DNA from: Leptothoe spongobia TAU-MAC 1115
GTDB lineage: Bacteria > Cyanobacteriota > Cyanobacteriia > Phormidesmidales > Phormidesmidaceae
Direction: 5' to 3'
NCBI RefSeq assembly: GCF_018739885.1
Contig: NZ_JADOES010000007.1
Location: 62,001 to 126,000, forward strand
Length of the DNA: 64,000 nt
Shown piece after piece: positions 17,335-25,044 of the stretch (positions are counted from its first letter, which is position 1; each line of letters opens with the position of its first letter). The position numbers and the translations under genes were made by a program. The notes beneath the pieces are model-generated. The model did not search any database. It had not been told where the DNA came from and worked only from the letters and a program-made list of their open reading frames with translations.

Positions 17335-20038
17335 TCAGCGAAAGCGACGGAGCGAGCGAAAAACTCAGCCTTATAATTTTGGTCGACTCTTCTTTCCAGG
17401 GGAACCAACACCCACTCCTGAAGAAGTACGCCTACAACCCCTTGGCGATCATGTTGGCAATGTCCGACGGTTGGTTAAGCAATGGAAAGTTTTTCCATGT
17501 GCAGACTCCTTACCTAGAGTATTGAAAGCCGCTGATATTCACGACATGGGAAAACCTCAAAAGTTTTCTATTCAAGTCAATACTGATCCAAAAGGCAAGT
17601 TTAAAAACTATATTTATTCTTTCCGAGGGCACCGCTTTTTAGCTGAAACTGAGGATGCTTGGGCACAAGCCTTAGCTAGAGGGCACCATGACTTCTCAGT
17701 AGGGGATATCACCCGTGATACTTATGAGCTTCGCAAAGACCCAAAGTATAAGGCTATCCTGAATCACAATCCTTTAGCTTATGCAGAGGAATTGTATATC
17801 TTAGAGATGTGTGACCAAATTGAGGCAGAGTTAGCTTGCCGGATTGTAGGTGATGAAGATCAAGCAGAGTCTCGCACCTTTATGGATTACACCATTTCTG
17901 ATGCAGGCAATGGAACTTATTTGTTAGATCCTTGGCCATTTCAGCAGTCTCAACTAGAGCTAACGTTTCGTTATTGGTCTAAACAGCTGACGGATGTAGA
18001 AAAGACCGAATTGAGGGAGCTATGCGATCGCAACGAAGATAACAAACTAGGAAAAAAGCTGGATGCCATCGTCAAAACCTGGTGGCACCAGCAAACGTCT
18101 AACCCTAAAGCATATGTATGCCAGGTGATACTTAAACCGGCTCATCAGAAGCCACAGGAGCTACCAAAGGTAGATGATATATATCAAAAGCTTGCAGGTT
18201 TTTCACCGAATCCAATGCAAGCAGAAGTCTTCCAGGCATTCCAAGATAATGACTTTCCAGCACTTTTAGTCAAAGGACCTACTGGAGCAGGTAAAACTGA
18301 GTCCGTTCTCTTTCCTGCATTAGCCCAAGGGTATCGCCTTTTCTTACCCTTACCTGCACGCAGCCTCTTAGAAGATCAGAAAGCTAGAATCGAGAAGTAT
18401 TTACTCAAGTTCTCTGAACTACCTGAAAATAAGCATCGTGAGATATCCTTAGTGGTCGATACCGGCTCACAGATGTACCGTTGGGTCTATAAAAATGGTA
18501 AAGACATCACTAAGACGCTGAAAATCAATCTACGTCGCCATCTCTATAAAGGTGATGTCATTCTAACCACATTAGACAAATTTCTATACCGTTACTTCTC
18601 CTTTGGAGACAAACAAAAATCCTTCACGTTCCCATTGAGGATTAACCAATCTAAGACTTTAATCTGCTTTGATGAAGCCCATAGCTATGACGATATCTCA
18701 TTTACGAATTTTCAAAGCCTGGTAAGAGCACTCTATGAAGCCGGTCGTTCTCTAGTGCTGATGACGGCGACAATGCCCGAGGAGCTTTTAAAGAGATTTG
18801 ACTACCTTGATCAAATCGACTATGTCGATGAACCTGCCAATGCCAAAAAACTGGAAGAGTATCAAAATATAGCCCTCAAACGACCACATCTTAACCAGCG
18901 CAGTTTTGAATGGCTGGATAACATTTCCCGAGATGTAGAACATCCTGAAAGCTTTCAGGATAAGTTCACTGAGATTATTAAAGACACATGGCAACAAAAA
19001 TCAGATCAACGAATCTTAGCAGTGGTACAAACCGTTCAAGATGCTGCAGCCATTTATAAGAAGCTCATATCTCAGATTCAGCATGCAACAGATTCAGACA
19101 GAGTAGTCTTTTTATATCACGGGCGCTTAGCTGACCAAAAACGCCCTGAAGTTTATAAGCAAATTCAAGATCGAGATGAGCACAAACAACCCTACATTTT
19201 GATAACGACAAGTGCTATTGAAGTTGGCTGCGACCTAAATGCAACTACTCTAATTTCACAAATTTGTCCACCAGAAAATCTAATTCAACGAGCTGGACGA
19301 TGTAATCGACGAGGTGATATTCCTGATGCCAAAGTCATTGTAGTTGGCAATAAAATACCTGATTTTGCGAATACTCTCAATGAAGGAGGATGGAAAAAAT
19401 ATCAGGAGACACTTAAAGCATTAACAAGTTTTGAGACCCAAAAAATTGGTGACTGTATCAAGCGCTCGCAGCATATTGACGATTATCGTATTGTAGAAAT
19501 TTTCTCGATGCTGCATGACTATGTTTATGCCTCAGATTTGACATGCCAGTCAGCCTATGAAAAAGGTCTAGTCATCACACGCAGTTGGACACCATCCGCC
19601 ACTCTAATTTATGACGACGGCCAAACTTCAGACTGGGAAAAGAATTTATCTGAGTTACCTAAGGCATCTATTCCACTAGACCGTTTAGTGCAAAAAAAAG
19701 ATGATGGAGTTGTTATTAATCAATATGCCAACGTAGATGTTTATGAGCGCTTCTATGATCAAGAAGAAACCCGTTGGAAAATGGTCCCTCTAAGGTGGGG
19801 ATCTGCGTATAACAAGGATATTGTTATACGCATTGGTGCTACCCATAACGGAGCCCAGAGTGACTGCCTGGAACCTTACCAATATGATTCTGATATTGGC
19901 TTCGTCGACTTACCAGGTATTTTTATCAACATCAGCAGTACTTTAGAGGCCAAGCTTCTCCACAAGCTATCCGAACACCACCAAGGAAAATCAGTAATCA
20001 TCAAGTACATCAAACCATTGGAAAAACAAGCTGTTTAG
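17327..20038 (+). CDS. cas3: Cas3 with N-terminal HD nuclease and SF2 helicase
   Basis: About 903 residues. The HD domain is visible at the N-terminus: DHVGNV (H42), AADIHDMGK (H72-D73), FRGHRF and ARGHHDFS supply the metal ligands. The helicase follows with Walker A GPTGAGKTES (about 317-326, Lys 323), DEAH at 449-452, MTATMP (motif III), and TSAIEVGCDLNAT plus QRAGRCNRRG (motifs V and VI). It unwinds and degrades DNA marked by Cascade. I prefer the ATG at 17327, with GAGGTGAA upstream, over a GTG at 17318. In standard I-D loci Cas3 lacks HD and Cas10d carries it, so this arrangement is unusual. Confidence 0.88.
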   Translation: MPNQRKRRSERKTQPYNFGRLFFPGEPTPTPEEVRLQPLGDHVGNVRRLVKQWKVFPCADSLPRVLKAADIHDMGKPQKFSIQVNTDPKGKFKNYIYSFRGHRFLAETEDAWAQALARGHHDFSVGDITRDTYELRKDPKYKAILNHNPLAYAEELYILEMCDQIEAELACRIVGDEDQAESRTFMDYTISDAGNGTYLLDPWPFQQSQLELTFRYWSKQLTDVEKTELRELCDRNEDNKLGKKLDAIVKTWWHQQTSNPKAYVCQVILKPAHQKPQELPKVDDIYQKLAGFSPNPMQAEVFQAFQDNDFPALLVKGPTGAGKTESVLFPALAQGYRLFLPLPARSLLEDQKARIEKYLLKFSELPENKHREISLVVDTGSQMYRWVYKNGKDITKTLKINLRRHLYKGDVILTTLDKFLYRYFSFGDKQKSFTFPLRINQSKTLICFDEAHSYDDISFTNFQSLVRALYEAGRSLVLMTATMPEELLKRFDYLDQIDYVDEPANAKKLEEYQNIALKRPHLNQRSFEWLDNISRDVEHPESFQDKFTEIIKDTWQQKSDQRILAVVQTVQDAAAIYKKLISQIQHATDSDRVVFLYHGRLADQKRPEVYKQIQDRDEHKQPYILITTSAIEVGCDLNATTLISQICPPENLIQRAGRCNRRGDIPDAKVIVVGNKIPDFANTLNEGGWKKYQETLKALTSFETQKIGDCIKRSQHIDDYRIVEIFSMLHDYVYASDLTCQSAYEKGLVITRSWTPSATLIYDDGQTSDWEKNLSELPKASIPLDRLVQKKDDGVVINQYANVDVYERFYDQEETRWKMVPLRWGSAYNKDIVIRIGATHNGAQSDCLEPYQYDSDIGFVDLPGIFINISSTLEAKLLHKLSEHHQGKSVIIKYIKPLEKQAV

Positions 20039-20072
20039 TTAAAATCACTCTTTCTGAGGACTAACCTATGCC

Positions 20073-20520
20073 ATGTCAATACTAGCTCCCAACACCTCTT
20101 ACACCTTCAACCAACTATTCGACCTAAAGCTTCTCTCTGACAAACTAGCCGAAACCTTTGGATATGCATTCAGCCGAACCAAACTCAACCTACCCCAAAC
20201 CCAACAACACCTATCCTGACTAGACGGACTCAAAAGCCGCCTAGAAGAAATCCTTCCCTTTGTAGACCTATCCAACAAAACCTCTCGACGAGAGATTTTA
20301 ATATCCCCAGTCATTACCACAGTAATCCACTACACCAAAGCAAAATTATGCATCGAATACCCCATCACCGTCAGCCAACAACTCCAGGGCAATCTAGACT
20401 ATCTCCTCCAAAGTCCCACACATCTTTTCATCATCACCGCCAAACACCAGGACCTTGACTACGGCATGACCCAACTCATCGCTCAACTCATCGCCCTGGA
20501 CCAATGGGAGTACACCCCCC
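20073..20520 (+). pseudogene. Decayed PD-(D/E)xK-like cyanobacterial protein gene
   Basis: Reading from ATG 20073 gives a start like a common cyanobacterial protein of unknown function (YTFNQLFDLKLLSDKLAE…), then one in-frame TGA at codon 49. The same frame continues with REILISPVITTVIHYTKAKL, LQGNLDYLL and FIITAKHQDLDYGMTQLIAQLIALDQWE. The usual …LDYL…VIEAK signature of the family has lost its Glu (TAK). After LDQWEY the C-terminal part is missing and the frame runs straight into a CATCCACC repeat array. It is therefore a stop-interrupted, 3'-truncated relic, 34 bp after cas3. Confidence 0.7.
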
Positions 20521-20521
20521 A

Positions 20522-20572
20522 ACAGCCCATCACCCATCCACCCATCCACCCATCCACCCATCCACAGACTCT
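20522..20572. repeat. ATCCACCC octamer array
   Basis: About six units of CCCATCCA in C-rich orientation, ending the decayed gene upstream. The complementary strand has four GGG tracts with 5-nt loops, which fits a G-quadruplex. Confidence 0.85.
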
Positions 20573-20589
20573 ATTTTTTATGCAATCCC

Positions 20590-20994
20590 CTAGCCAAACC
20601 CACCACCCCGTTTTTTCTTCTTCTTTTTTGCAGCTTTTGCCTCACCCATCATGGCCGCAAACCCACGCTGGTCTTGTAAAAACAACCGACGAGTCCGCTG
20701 CCGTTGATATGCCTTCACCTCCTCCGCCAATGGATGTTCCGGATCAATGACCAGATGCGTAATCGAAGCCCCAAAAAGCTCCTTATCTGTCGACTTCCCC
20801 TGGAGCATACAGGTAATGCCCCCCTCATCCCCGCCATAGAACACCTTTTCTACCGTGTAATCCTTATCTTTCATCGACTTGCCCTGAGCCTGCATATTTT
20901 TAAGCATTTGCTTCCCAGGCCGAACCTTAAAAGGAATACTCGCTTCCAACCGGTTATTTAACGAAATTGCCACATCGTAGTCATCAACTGTCAT
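20590..20994 (-). CDS. Conserved cyanobacterial hypothetical protein with Lys/Gly-rich tail
   Basis: 134 residues from ATG 20994; a GTG four codons earlier is possible. The body (MTVDDYDVAISLNNRLEASIPFK in outline, then VRPGKQMLKNMQAQGKSM, DEGGITCMLQ, ITHLVIDPEHPL) has alternating strands and helices, and it ends AKKKKKKRGGGFG. I recognise it as a type widespread in cyanobacteria but with no known function. It lies on the opposite strand between cas3 and cas6, next to an octamer array, so it is a passenger in the cas region. The polybasic tail suggests nucleic-acid or membrane contact. Confidence 0.6.
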   Translation of the reverse strand: MTVDDYDVAISLNNRLEASIPFKVRPGKQMLKNMQAQGKSMKDKDYTVEKVFYGGDEGGITCMLQGKSTDKELFGASITHLVIDPEHPLAEEVKAYQRQRTRRLFLQDQRGFAAMMGEAKAAKKKKKKRGGGFG

Positions 20995-21037
20995 AGGCTC
21001 AATCACTCCAAATCATTGCCTTAGTGTATCGAATCCC

Positions 21038-22099
21038 ATGCCACATAGCTTAGTCCTCAACCTCTTACCCGAGTCTCCTATCCCACCAGGCTTTACCTCT
21101 AGCAAAAGCCTCCATGGCCTATTTCTCAACCTCGTTAGCTCCGTTGACGAAACCTTAGCTAATGACCTCCACAAAAACAACAGTAATAAACCCTTTACCC
21201 TAAGTCCATTGCAGGTAGGAATAGGGGTAGATGGGAATAGGAGTAGATGGGAGCATGGGAGACAGCGCAAGGGGCTACCTAAACCAGTTATCAAGAAAGC
21301 AGCCAAACCCACCCATTCACTCCGTCACTCATCCACCCTCACACCCATCCACCCCGCCACTCATCCACCCCGCCACTCATCCACCCCGCCACTCATCCAC
21401 CCTCACACCCATCCACCCTCACACCCATCCACCCCATCCAAATCCCTCCACTGGACCTACCGCAACCCCATCCCTTCCGGTACCCCCTGCTGGTGGCGAA
21501 TTTCCCTACTAGACGAGGCCCTATTCGGACGCCTGAGCCAACTATGGCTAAACCTCAACCCAGACCAACCCTGGCATCTGGGACCCGCCAACCTGCACAT
21601 CACCAGTATATTGGGCACCCCCCAAAGCACCCAACCCTGGGCTAACTTCTGCAACTACCAACAACTGTATGAGCAGGCTTCGGAGAGAGATCGCAAACTC
21701 AGCCTGCAGTTTTACACCCCCACAGCTTTCCGCCAAGGTGGCCATGACTCTTCCATGCCCACCGCTCACCGCGTTTTCCAAAGTCTCCTACGCCGTTGGA
21801 ACCGTTACAGCGAACTAGAGTTTCCCGCTACTATCATTGATTGCTTGCAAGATAGCCAGTTCAATGTACGCACTGAAATAGCAAGCGATCCACGTCAACA
21901 ATTTCAACAGACTGGAGCAAGGGTTAACCCTTGCAATCAATTTACTGGCTGCGTGGGTACTGTTACCTATCGAATTTTGGGCAAAGTCGATGAAACCACC
22001 ATTAAACAACTCAACACCCTGGCCGACTTTTCCTTCTATGCCGGTGTTGGCAGAAAAACAACTATGGGTATGGGAGTGACGAGGAGAGTGATGGAGTAG
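21038..22099 (+). CDS. cas6: Cas6 crRNA endonuclease with in-frame repeat insertion
   Basis: 353 residues. The N-terminal RAMP segment (MPHSLVLNLLPESPIPPGF, ~1-60) and the main part (from SKSLHWTYRNPIPSGTPCWW, ~137 on) are Cas6-like. The C-terminal Gly-rich loop FYAGVGRKTTMGMGVTRR is diagnostic. Between them lie about 75 extra residues rich in His-Pro-Ser-Thr (THPPRHSSTPP type), encoded by G-rich then C-rich octamer repeats at 21213-21440. The insertion keeps the frame because the C-rich strand has no stop in any frame. Cas6 cuts pre-crRNA at the repeat hairpin. Whether the inserted enzyme is active is unknown. Usual Cas6 length is about 250-280 residues. Confidence 0.85.
   Translation: MPHSLVLNLLPESPIPPGFTSSKSLHGLFLNLVSSVDETLANDLHKNNSNKPFTLSPLQVGIGVDGNRSRWEHGRQRKGLPKPVIKKAAKPTHSLRHSSTLTPIHPATHPPRHSSTPPLIHPHTHPPSHPSTPSKSLHWTYRNPIPSGTPCWWRISLLDEALFGRLSQLWLNLNPDQPWHLGPANLHITSILGTPQSTQPWANFCNYQQLYEQASERDRKLSLQFYTPTAFRQGGHDSSMPTAHRVFQSLLRRWNRYSELEFPATIIDCLQDSQFNVRTEIASDPRQQFQQTGARVNPCNQFTGCVGTVTYRILGKVDETTIKQLNTLADFSFYAGVGRKTTMGMGVTRRVME
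21213..21440. repeat. Octamer repeat cluster inside cas6
   Basis: A G-rich arm (GTAGATGGGAATAG type, 21213-21256) is followed by a C-rich arm (21308-21440) with three 16-bp units CACTCATCCACCCCGC and several CACACCCATCCACCCT units. The 16-bp period is not a multiple of three, so successive units are read in all three frames. Confidence 0.9.
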
Positions 22100-22216
22100 G
22101 GGGGTGAGGGGTGGATGGGTGCATGGGGAAGGGGGTGCATGGGTACATGGGTACATGGGTACATGGGTATTGCTTTTATCCACTCATCCACTCATCCACT
22201 CATCTACTCATCCACT
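22098..22216. repeat. Octamer repeat cluster after cas6
   Basis: A G-rich arm (22098-22168: GGGTGCATGG, then four GGGTACAT units) is followed by a C-rich arm (22178-22216: four TCCACTCA units). The arms are inverted relative to each other, so a hairpin or G-quadruplex could form. Confidence 0.85.
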
Positions 22217-22615
22217 CTAATGAATCAACCACTGATCCGAATTTTTGACCATTAGAACCAGCTGGCCCAAAATTTTGTCATAGCTTTTGTAAAGTGCTCT
22301 AGCACGCTCAGTTTCTAGATAATGGCATTTTACAGAGAACTCTAGCCAAATCTGTGTTTCTGTTGCTTCTGCCTGACAGTCGCTGAGTTTGGCAATGAAT
22401 GCGGCTTTATATCGACGTTTTCTCCATGCTTCTCCCAAATTGGCACACACTGATCGAGAAGACCGTCGAATCTGATCGGTTAATGAATATCGTTCTTCTT
22501 TCGGAAACTGTTTCGACAGTTCAAAGATCTCCATCGCCGCATCAAACGCAGTCTGGTAGACCTCTAGATCTCGATATCTTTTAATCAGTCGCCGTTCCAC
22601 ATTCATATTCAACAT
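22217..22615 (-). CDS. Four-helix bundle protein (S23/IVP family)
   Basis: 132 residues of the four-helix-bundle family first known from 23S rRNA intervening sequences. Signatures: RYRDLEVYQTAFDAAMEIFEL, LTDQIRRSSRSVCANLGEAW, AAFIAKLSDCQAEATETQIWLEF, then a final helix. The family folds into pentamers, and relatives (Avd) assist diversity-generating retroelements, but no reverse transcriptase is nearby. It sits on the opposite strand between cas6 and cas4 with octamer repeats on both sides, so it looks like an insertion into the cas operon. Its function here is unknown. Confidence 0.8.
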   Translation of the reverse strand: MLNMNVERRLIKRYRDLEVYQTAFDAAMEIFELSKQFPKEERYSLTDQIRRSSRSVCANLGEAWRKRRYKAAFIAKLSDCQAEATETQIWLEFSVKCHYLETERARALYKSYDKILGQLVLMVKNSDQWLIH

Positions 22616-22664
22616 CTAAGCAAACTGATTATGCCCACCCCCTTACCCCCTTACACATCTACTC

Positions 22665-23270
22665 ATGCCCCCCCCTCGCCCATCCACCGACTACATCCCC
22701 ATCGCGGCTCTCAATCAATATGCTTATTGCCCCCATCGCTGCTGGCGGATGTTCTGCGCTGGGGAGTTTATCGATAATCAATACACTCTGGAAGGTACCG
22801 GTCTACATGATCGGGTTCACACTCTTGGCAGCAACCACCGAGATACGACCTGGCAAGTGCGAGCCATCTGGCTCAAAAGCCAACGCTATGGCCTGATCAG
22901 CAAATCTGACTTGATTGAAGAAAATGATGGTCAGCTTTTCCCTATTGAATATAAGCGAGGCCAGCGGGGTGACTTTGATAATGATGCTCTTCAAGTGTGC
23001 GCCCAGGCATTATGCCTGGAAGACATGACCGGAAAACCGGTCACCCAAGGTTTTGTTTACTATGCGCACTCCCATCAACGGCAGCCAGTACCAATTACGC
23101 CGGAGTTAAGGGAGGATGCGATCGCAACCATCACTGCCGTTCGTAAGCTTCTCCAAACCGGTACCATGCCCCTACCTGTATATACCAAACGCTGTCGAGG
23201 CTGCAGTCTTTACACCCAATGCTTACCTCAAGCTAGCAAGAAAGTTAACCGCTACCACGAAAGTTTATAG
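22665..23270 (+). CDS. cas4: Cas4 Fe-S exonuclease of the adaptation module
   Basis: 201 residues. [20 protein letters not shown] provides the first cysteine, [10 protein letters not shown] near the end provides the other three, and together these four are the Fe-S cluster ligands. RecB-like nuclease motifs are [17 protein letters not shown] (D) and FPIEYKRGQ (ExK-type). Cas4 trims prespacers and helps select PAM-adjacent ends with Cas1-Cas2. The first nine residues (MPPPRPSTD) are encoded by DNA resembling the octamer repeats, so the native start may have been overwritten. The gap to cas1 is again filled with octamers. Confidence 0.88.
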   Translation: MPPPRPSTDYIPIAALNQYAYCPHRCWRMFCAGEFIDNQYTLEGTGLHDRVHTLGSNHRDTTWQVRAIWLKSQRYGLISKSDLIEENDGQLFPIEYKRGQRGDFDNDALQVCAQALCLEDMTGKPVTQGFVYYAHSHQRQPVPITPELREDAIATITAVRKLLQTGTMPLPVYTKRCRGCSLYTQCLPQASKKVNRYHESL

Positions 23271-23275
23271 AGAGT

Positions 23276-23366
23276 GATGGAGTAAATGGGGAAATAGCAT
23301 CCACCCATCCACCCATCCACTCATCCACCCCCTCACCCATTCACTCATCCACCCCACCCCCTTTAC
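23276..23366. repeat. Octamer repeat cluster between cas4 and cas1
   Basis: A short G-rich part (GTGATGGAGTAAATGGGG) is followed by a C-rich array of CATCCACC and TCATCCACCC units (23299-23360). Confidence 0.85.
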
Positions 23367-23379
23367 ACCTAAAACAACC

Positions 23380-24381
23380 ATGGGCACAGTTTATATCTCT
23401 ACCGACGATGCATTTATTGGCAAAACTGACGAACGCCTAAAAGTACGAGCACAAAAAGAAACCTTATTGGATGTTCCTCTCATCAAGGTGGATGGTGTTG
23501 TTGTACTGGGTCGAGCTACAGTGTCACCAGCCGCCATCGTTGAATTACTTGAGCGCAAAATCCCCCTTAGCTTTATGACAGGCACTGGACGATTCTTAGG
23601 CCGTTTAGAACCTGAACTCAACAAGAATATTTTTGTACGCTCTGCCCAATGGCAAGCAGCAGGAGAAACACCTCGTTCTGTCCATGCTGTTCAGGGATTC
23701 ATTCGTGGAAAACTTAAGAACTATCGAACAATATTGATGCGCGCCCAGAGGGAGGGACTATCTAACCTGCAATCAGGTATCATTCGCTTAGAACAGGCAA
23801 TGAAGCCGATTAACCAAACCTCTATCATCGATGCATTACGTGGTTTAGAAGGAGCAGGCAGCGCTGCTTACTTTGGACTCTTTGGCCGGTTACTCCGTAA
23901 TAAGGCCTTTACATTCACAACGCGTAATCGTCGTCCACCGACTGATCCGGTCAATGCGTTACTCAGTTTTGGATATGCTCTACTACTCCATGACATTCAG
24001 GGAGCAATCAATATTGTGGGGTTCGATCCTTACTTGGGCTATCTCCATACCCAGCGCTATGGTCGTCCGTCCCTAGCCTTAGATCTGATGGAAGAGTTCC
24101 GTCCTCTGGTGGTAGATGCCATGGTGCTATCTGCTATTAATCGTAAGGCACTGACTGTTGATGATTTCTCTGATGAACCTCTCAGCCATGCGGTTTCACT
24201 TACTGATGAGGGACGGCGTAAGTTTCTGCGGCTTTATGAGCAAAAGAAGCAATCAAAATTTAAACATCCGGTGATGGGACGGCAATGTACCTACCAAGAA
24301 GCGTTTGAAATCCAGGGGCGTCTGTTGGCTAAATATCTGATGGCCGAAACAGAACAATATCCTCCCTTAGTCCTGAAGTAA
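23380..24381 (+). CDS. cas1: Cas1 integrase
   Basis: 333 residues, the normal length. The metal-binding residues are visible: Glu157 in [13 protein letters not shown], His223 in [17 protein letters not shown] and Glu238 in LMEEFRP. An N-terminal beta domain ([26 protein letters not shown]) precedes the helical catalytic domain. Cas1 and Cas2 integrate new spacers next to the array leader. It is followed by an octamer cluster and cas2. Confidence 0.93.
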   Translation: MGTVYISTDDAFIGKTDERLKVRAQKETLLDVPLIKVDGVVVLGRATVSPAAIVELLERKIPLSFMTGTGRFLGRLEPELNKNIFVRSAQWQAAGETPRSVHAVQGFIRGKLKNYRTILMRAQREGLSNLQSGIIRLEQAMKPINQTSIIDALRGLEGAGSAAYFGLFGRLLRNKAFTFTTRNRRPPTDPVNALLSFGYALLLHDIQGAINIVGFDPYLGYLHTQRYGRPSLALDLMEEFRPLVVDAMVLSAINRKALTVDDFSDEPLSHAVSLTDEGRRKFLRLYEQKKQSKFKHPVMGRQCTYQEAFEIQGRLLAKYLMAETEQYPPLVLK

Positions 24382-24416
24382 GAGGATTGCACAAAAATAA
24401 AGTTCCAGACTAAAGC

Positions 24417-24517
24417 TGTAGATGGGTACATGGGTAGATGGGTAGATGGGAAAGCTCATCCACCCATGCACCCTGTTACCCCGATACTCATCCACCCCGA
24501 TACTTATCCACCCCATC
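24417..24517. repeat. Octamer repeat cluster between cas1 and cas2
   Basis: The G-rich arm 24418-24450 has four GGG tracts with 5-nt loops (TACAT or TAGAT), a textbook G-quadruplex motif. The C-rich arm 24457-24516 has CTCATCCACCC and ATACTCATCCACCCCG units. The arms are inverted and could pair. Confidence 0.9.
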
Positions 24518-24790
24518 ATGCACGTTGTTGTGACTTACGATATCTCTGAAGATAAACGTCGAACTAAAATTCACAAGGCTCTGACATCCTATGGTCAGTG
24601 GATGCAATTTAGTGTGTTTGAGTGTAGCCTTACAAATACTCAATATGCTAAGTTACGCAATCGTCTGAATCAACTCATAAAGCCTGACGAAGATAGTATT
24701 CGGTTTTATTTTTTGTGCGAGTGCTGCCAGAAAAAAGTTGAGCGTATTGGTGGCGAACTAGTTCGAGACGATACTGTATTTTTTGCTTAA
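24518..24790 (+). CDS. cas2: Cas2 adaptation protein
   Basis: 90 residues from ATG 24518. The frame is open further upstream, but that part is repeat DNA. MHVVVTYDISEDKRRTKIH is the ferredoxin-fold start with the conserved Asp8. QFSVFECSLT and IRFYFLCECC are the following strands, and it ends VRDDTVFFA. It dimerises and holds prespacer DNA with Cas1. The close position to the leader of the array is typical. Confidence 0.93.
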   Translation: MHVVVTYDISEDKRRTKIHKALTSYGQWMQFSVFECSLTNTQYAKLRNRLNQLIKPDEDSIRFYFLCECCQKKVERIGGELVRDDTVFFA

Positions 24791-25044
24791 GTGCTGCTCG
24801 TGGATAGGTAGGTGTTGGGAATGTTTTGGGCAGATATTTGCGAAAATGACTGATATACAAGGATTGCAGTGCTTACTATAGTATTAGGGGTTCGCGCAAT
24901 GGCTGAAATGCTTGAATGGCCTGGGGTTTCGCTTTTTTGCTTGCTTGCTATATGCTTCGATTTTTGGCAGCAATGCTATTATTTGGATAGTCCGCGAATT
25001 CGAACCTTGAAAACTAAATATGACAAGGCTTTTCAAAGTGCGCC
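24791..25044 (+). promoter_or_regulatory. CRISPR leader
   Basis: 254 bp between cas2 and the first repeat with no supported gene. AT-rich DNA with GGGGTTTCGCTTTTTTGC and, 30-60 bp before the first repeat, TAGTCCGCGAATTCGAACC and CTTGAAAACTAAATATG, sequences of the kind seen before such arrays in cyanobacteria. The array promoter and the integration-anchoring sequence should lie here. Confidence 0.7.

Noticed and set aside
22217..22615. Diversity-generating retroelement (the four-helix bundle protein as Avd)
   Set aside because: No reverse transcriptase, template repeat or variable repeat is seen nearby.
24446..24517. Extended N-terminus for Cas2
   Set aside because: The extra 24 codons are octamer-repeat DNA; the family start MHVVVTYD is at 24518.
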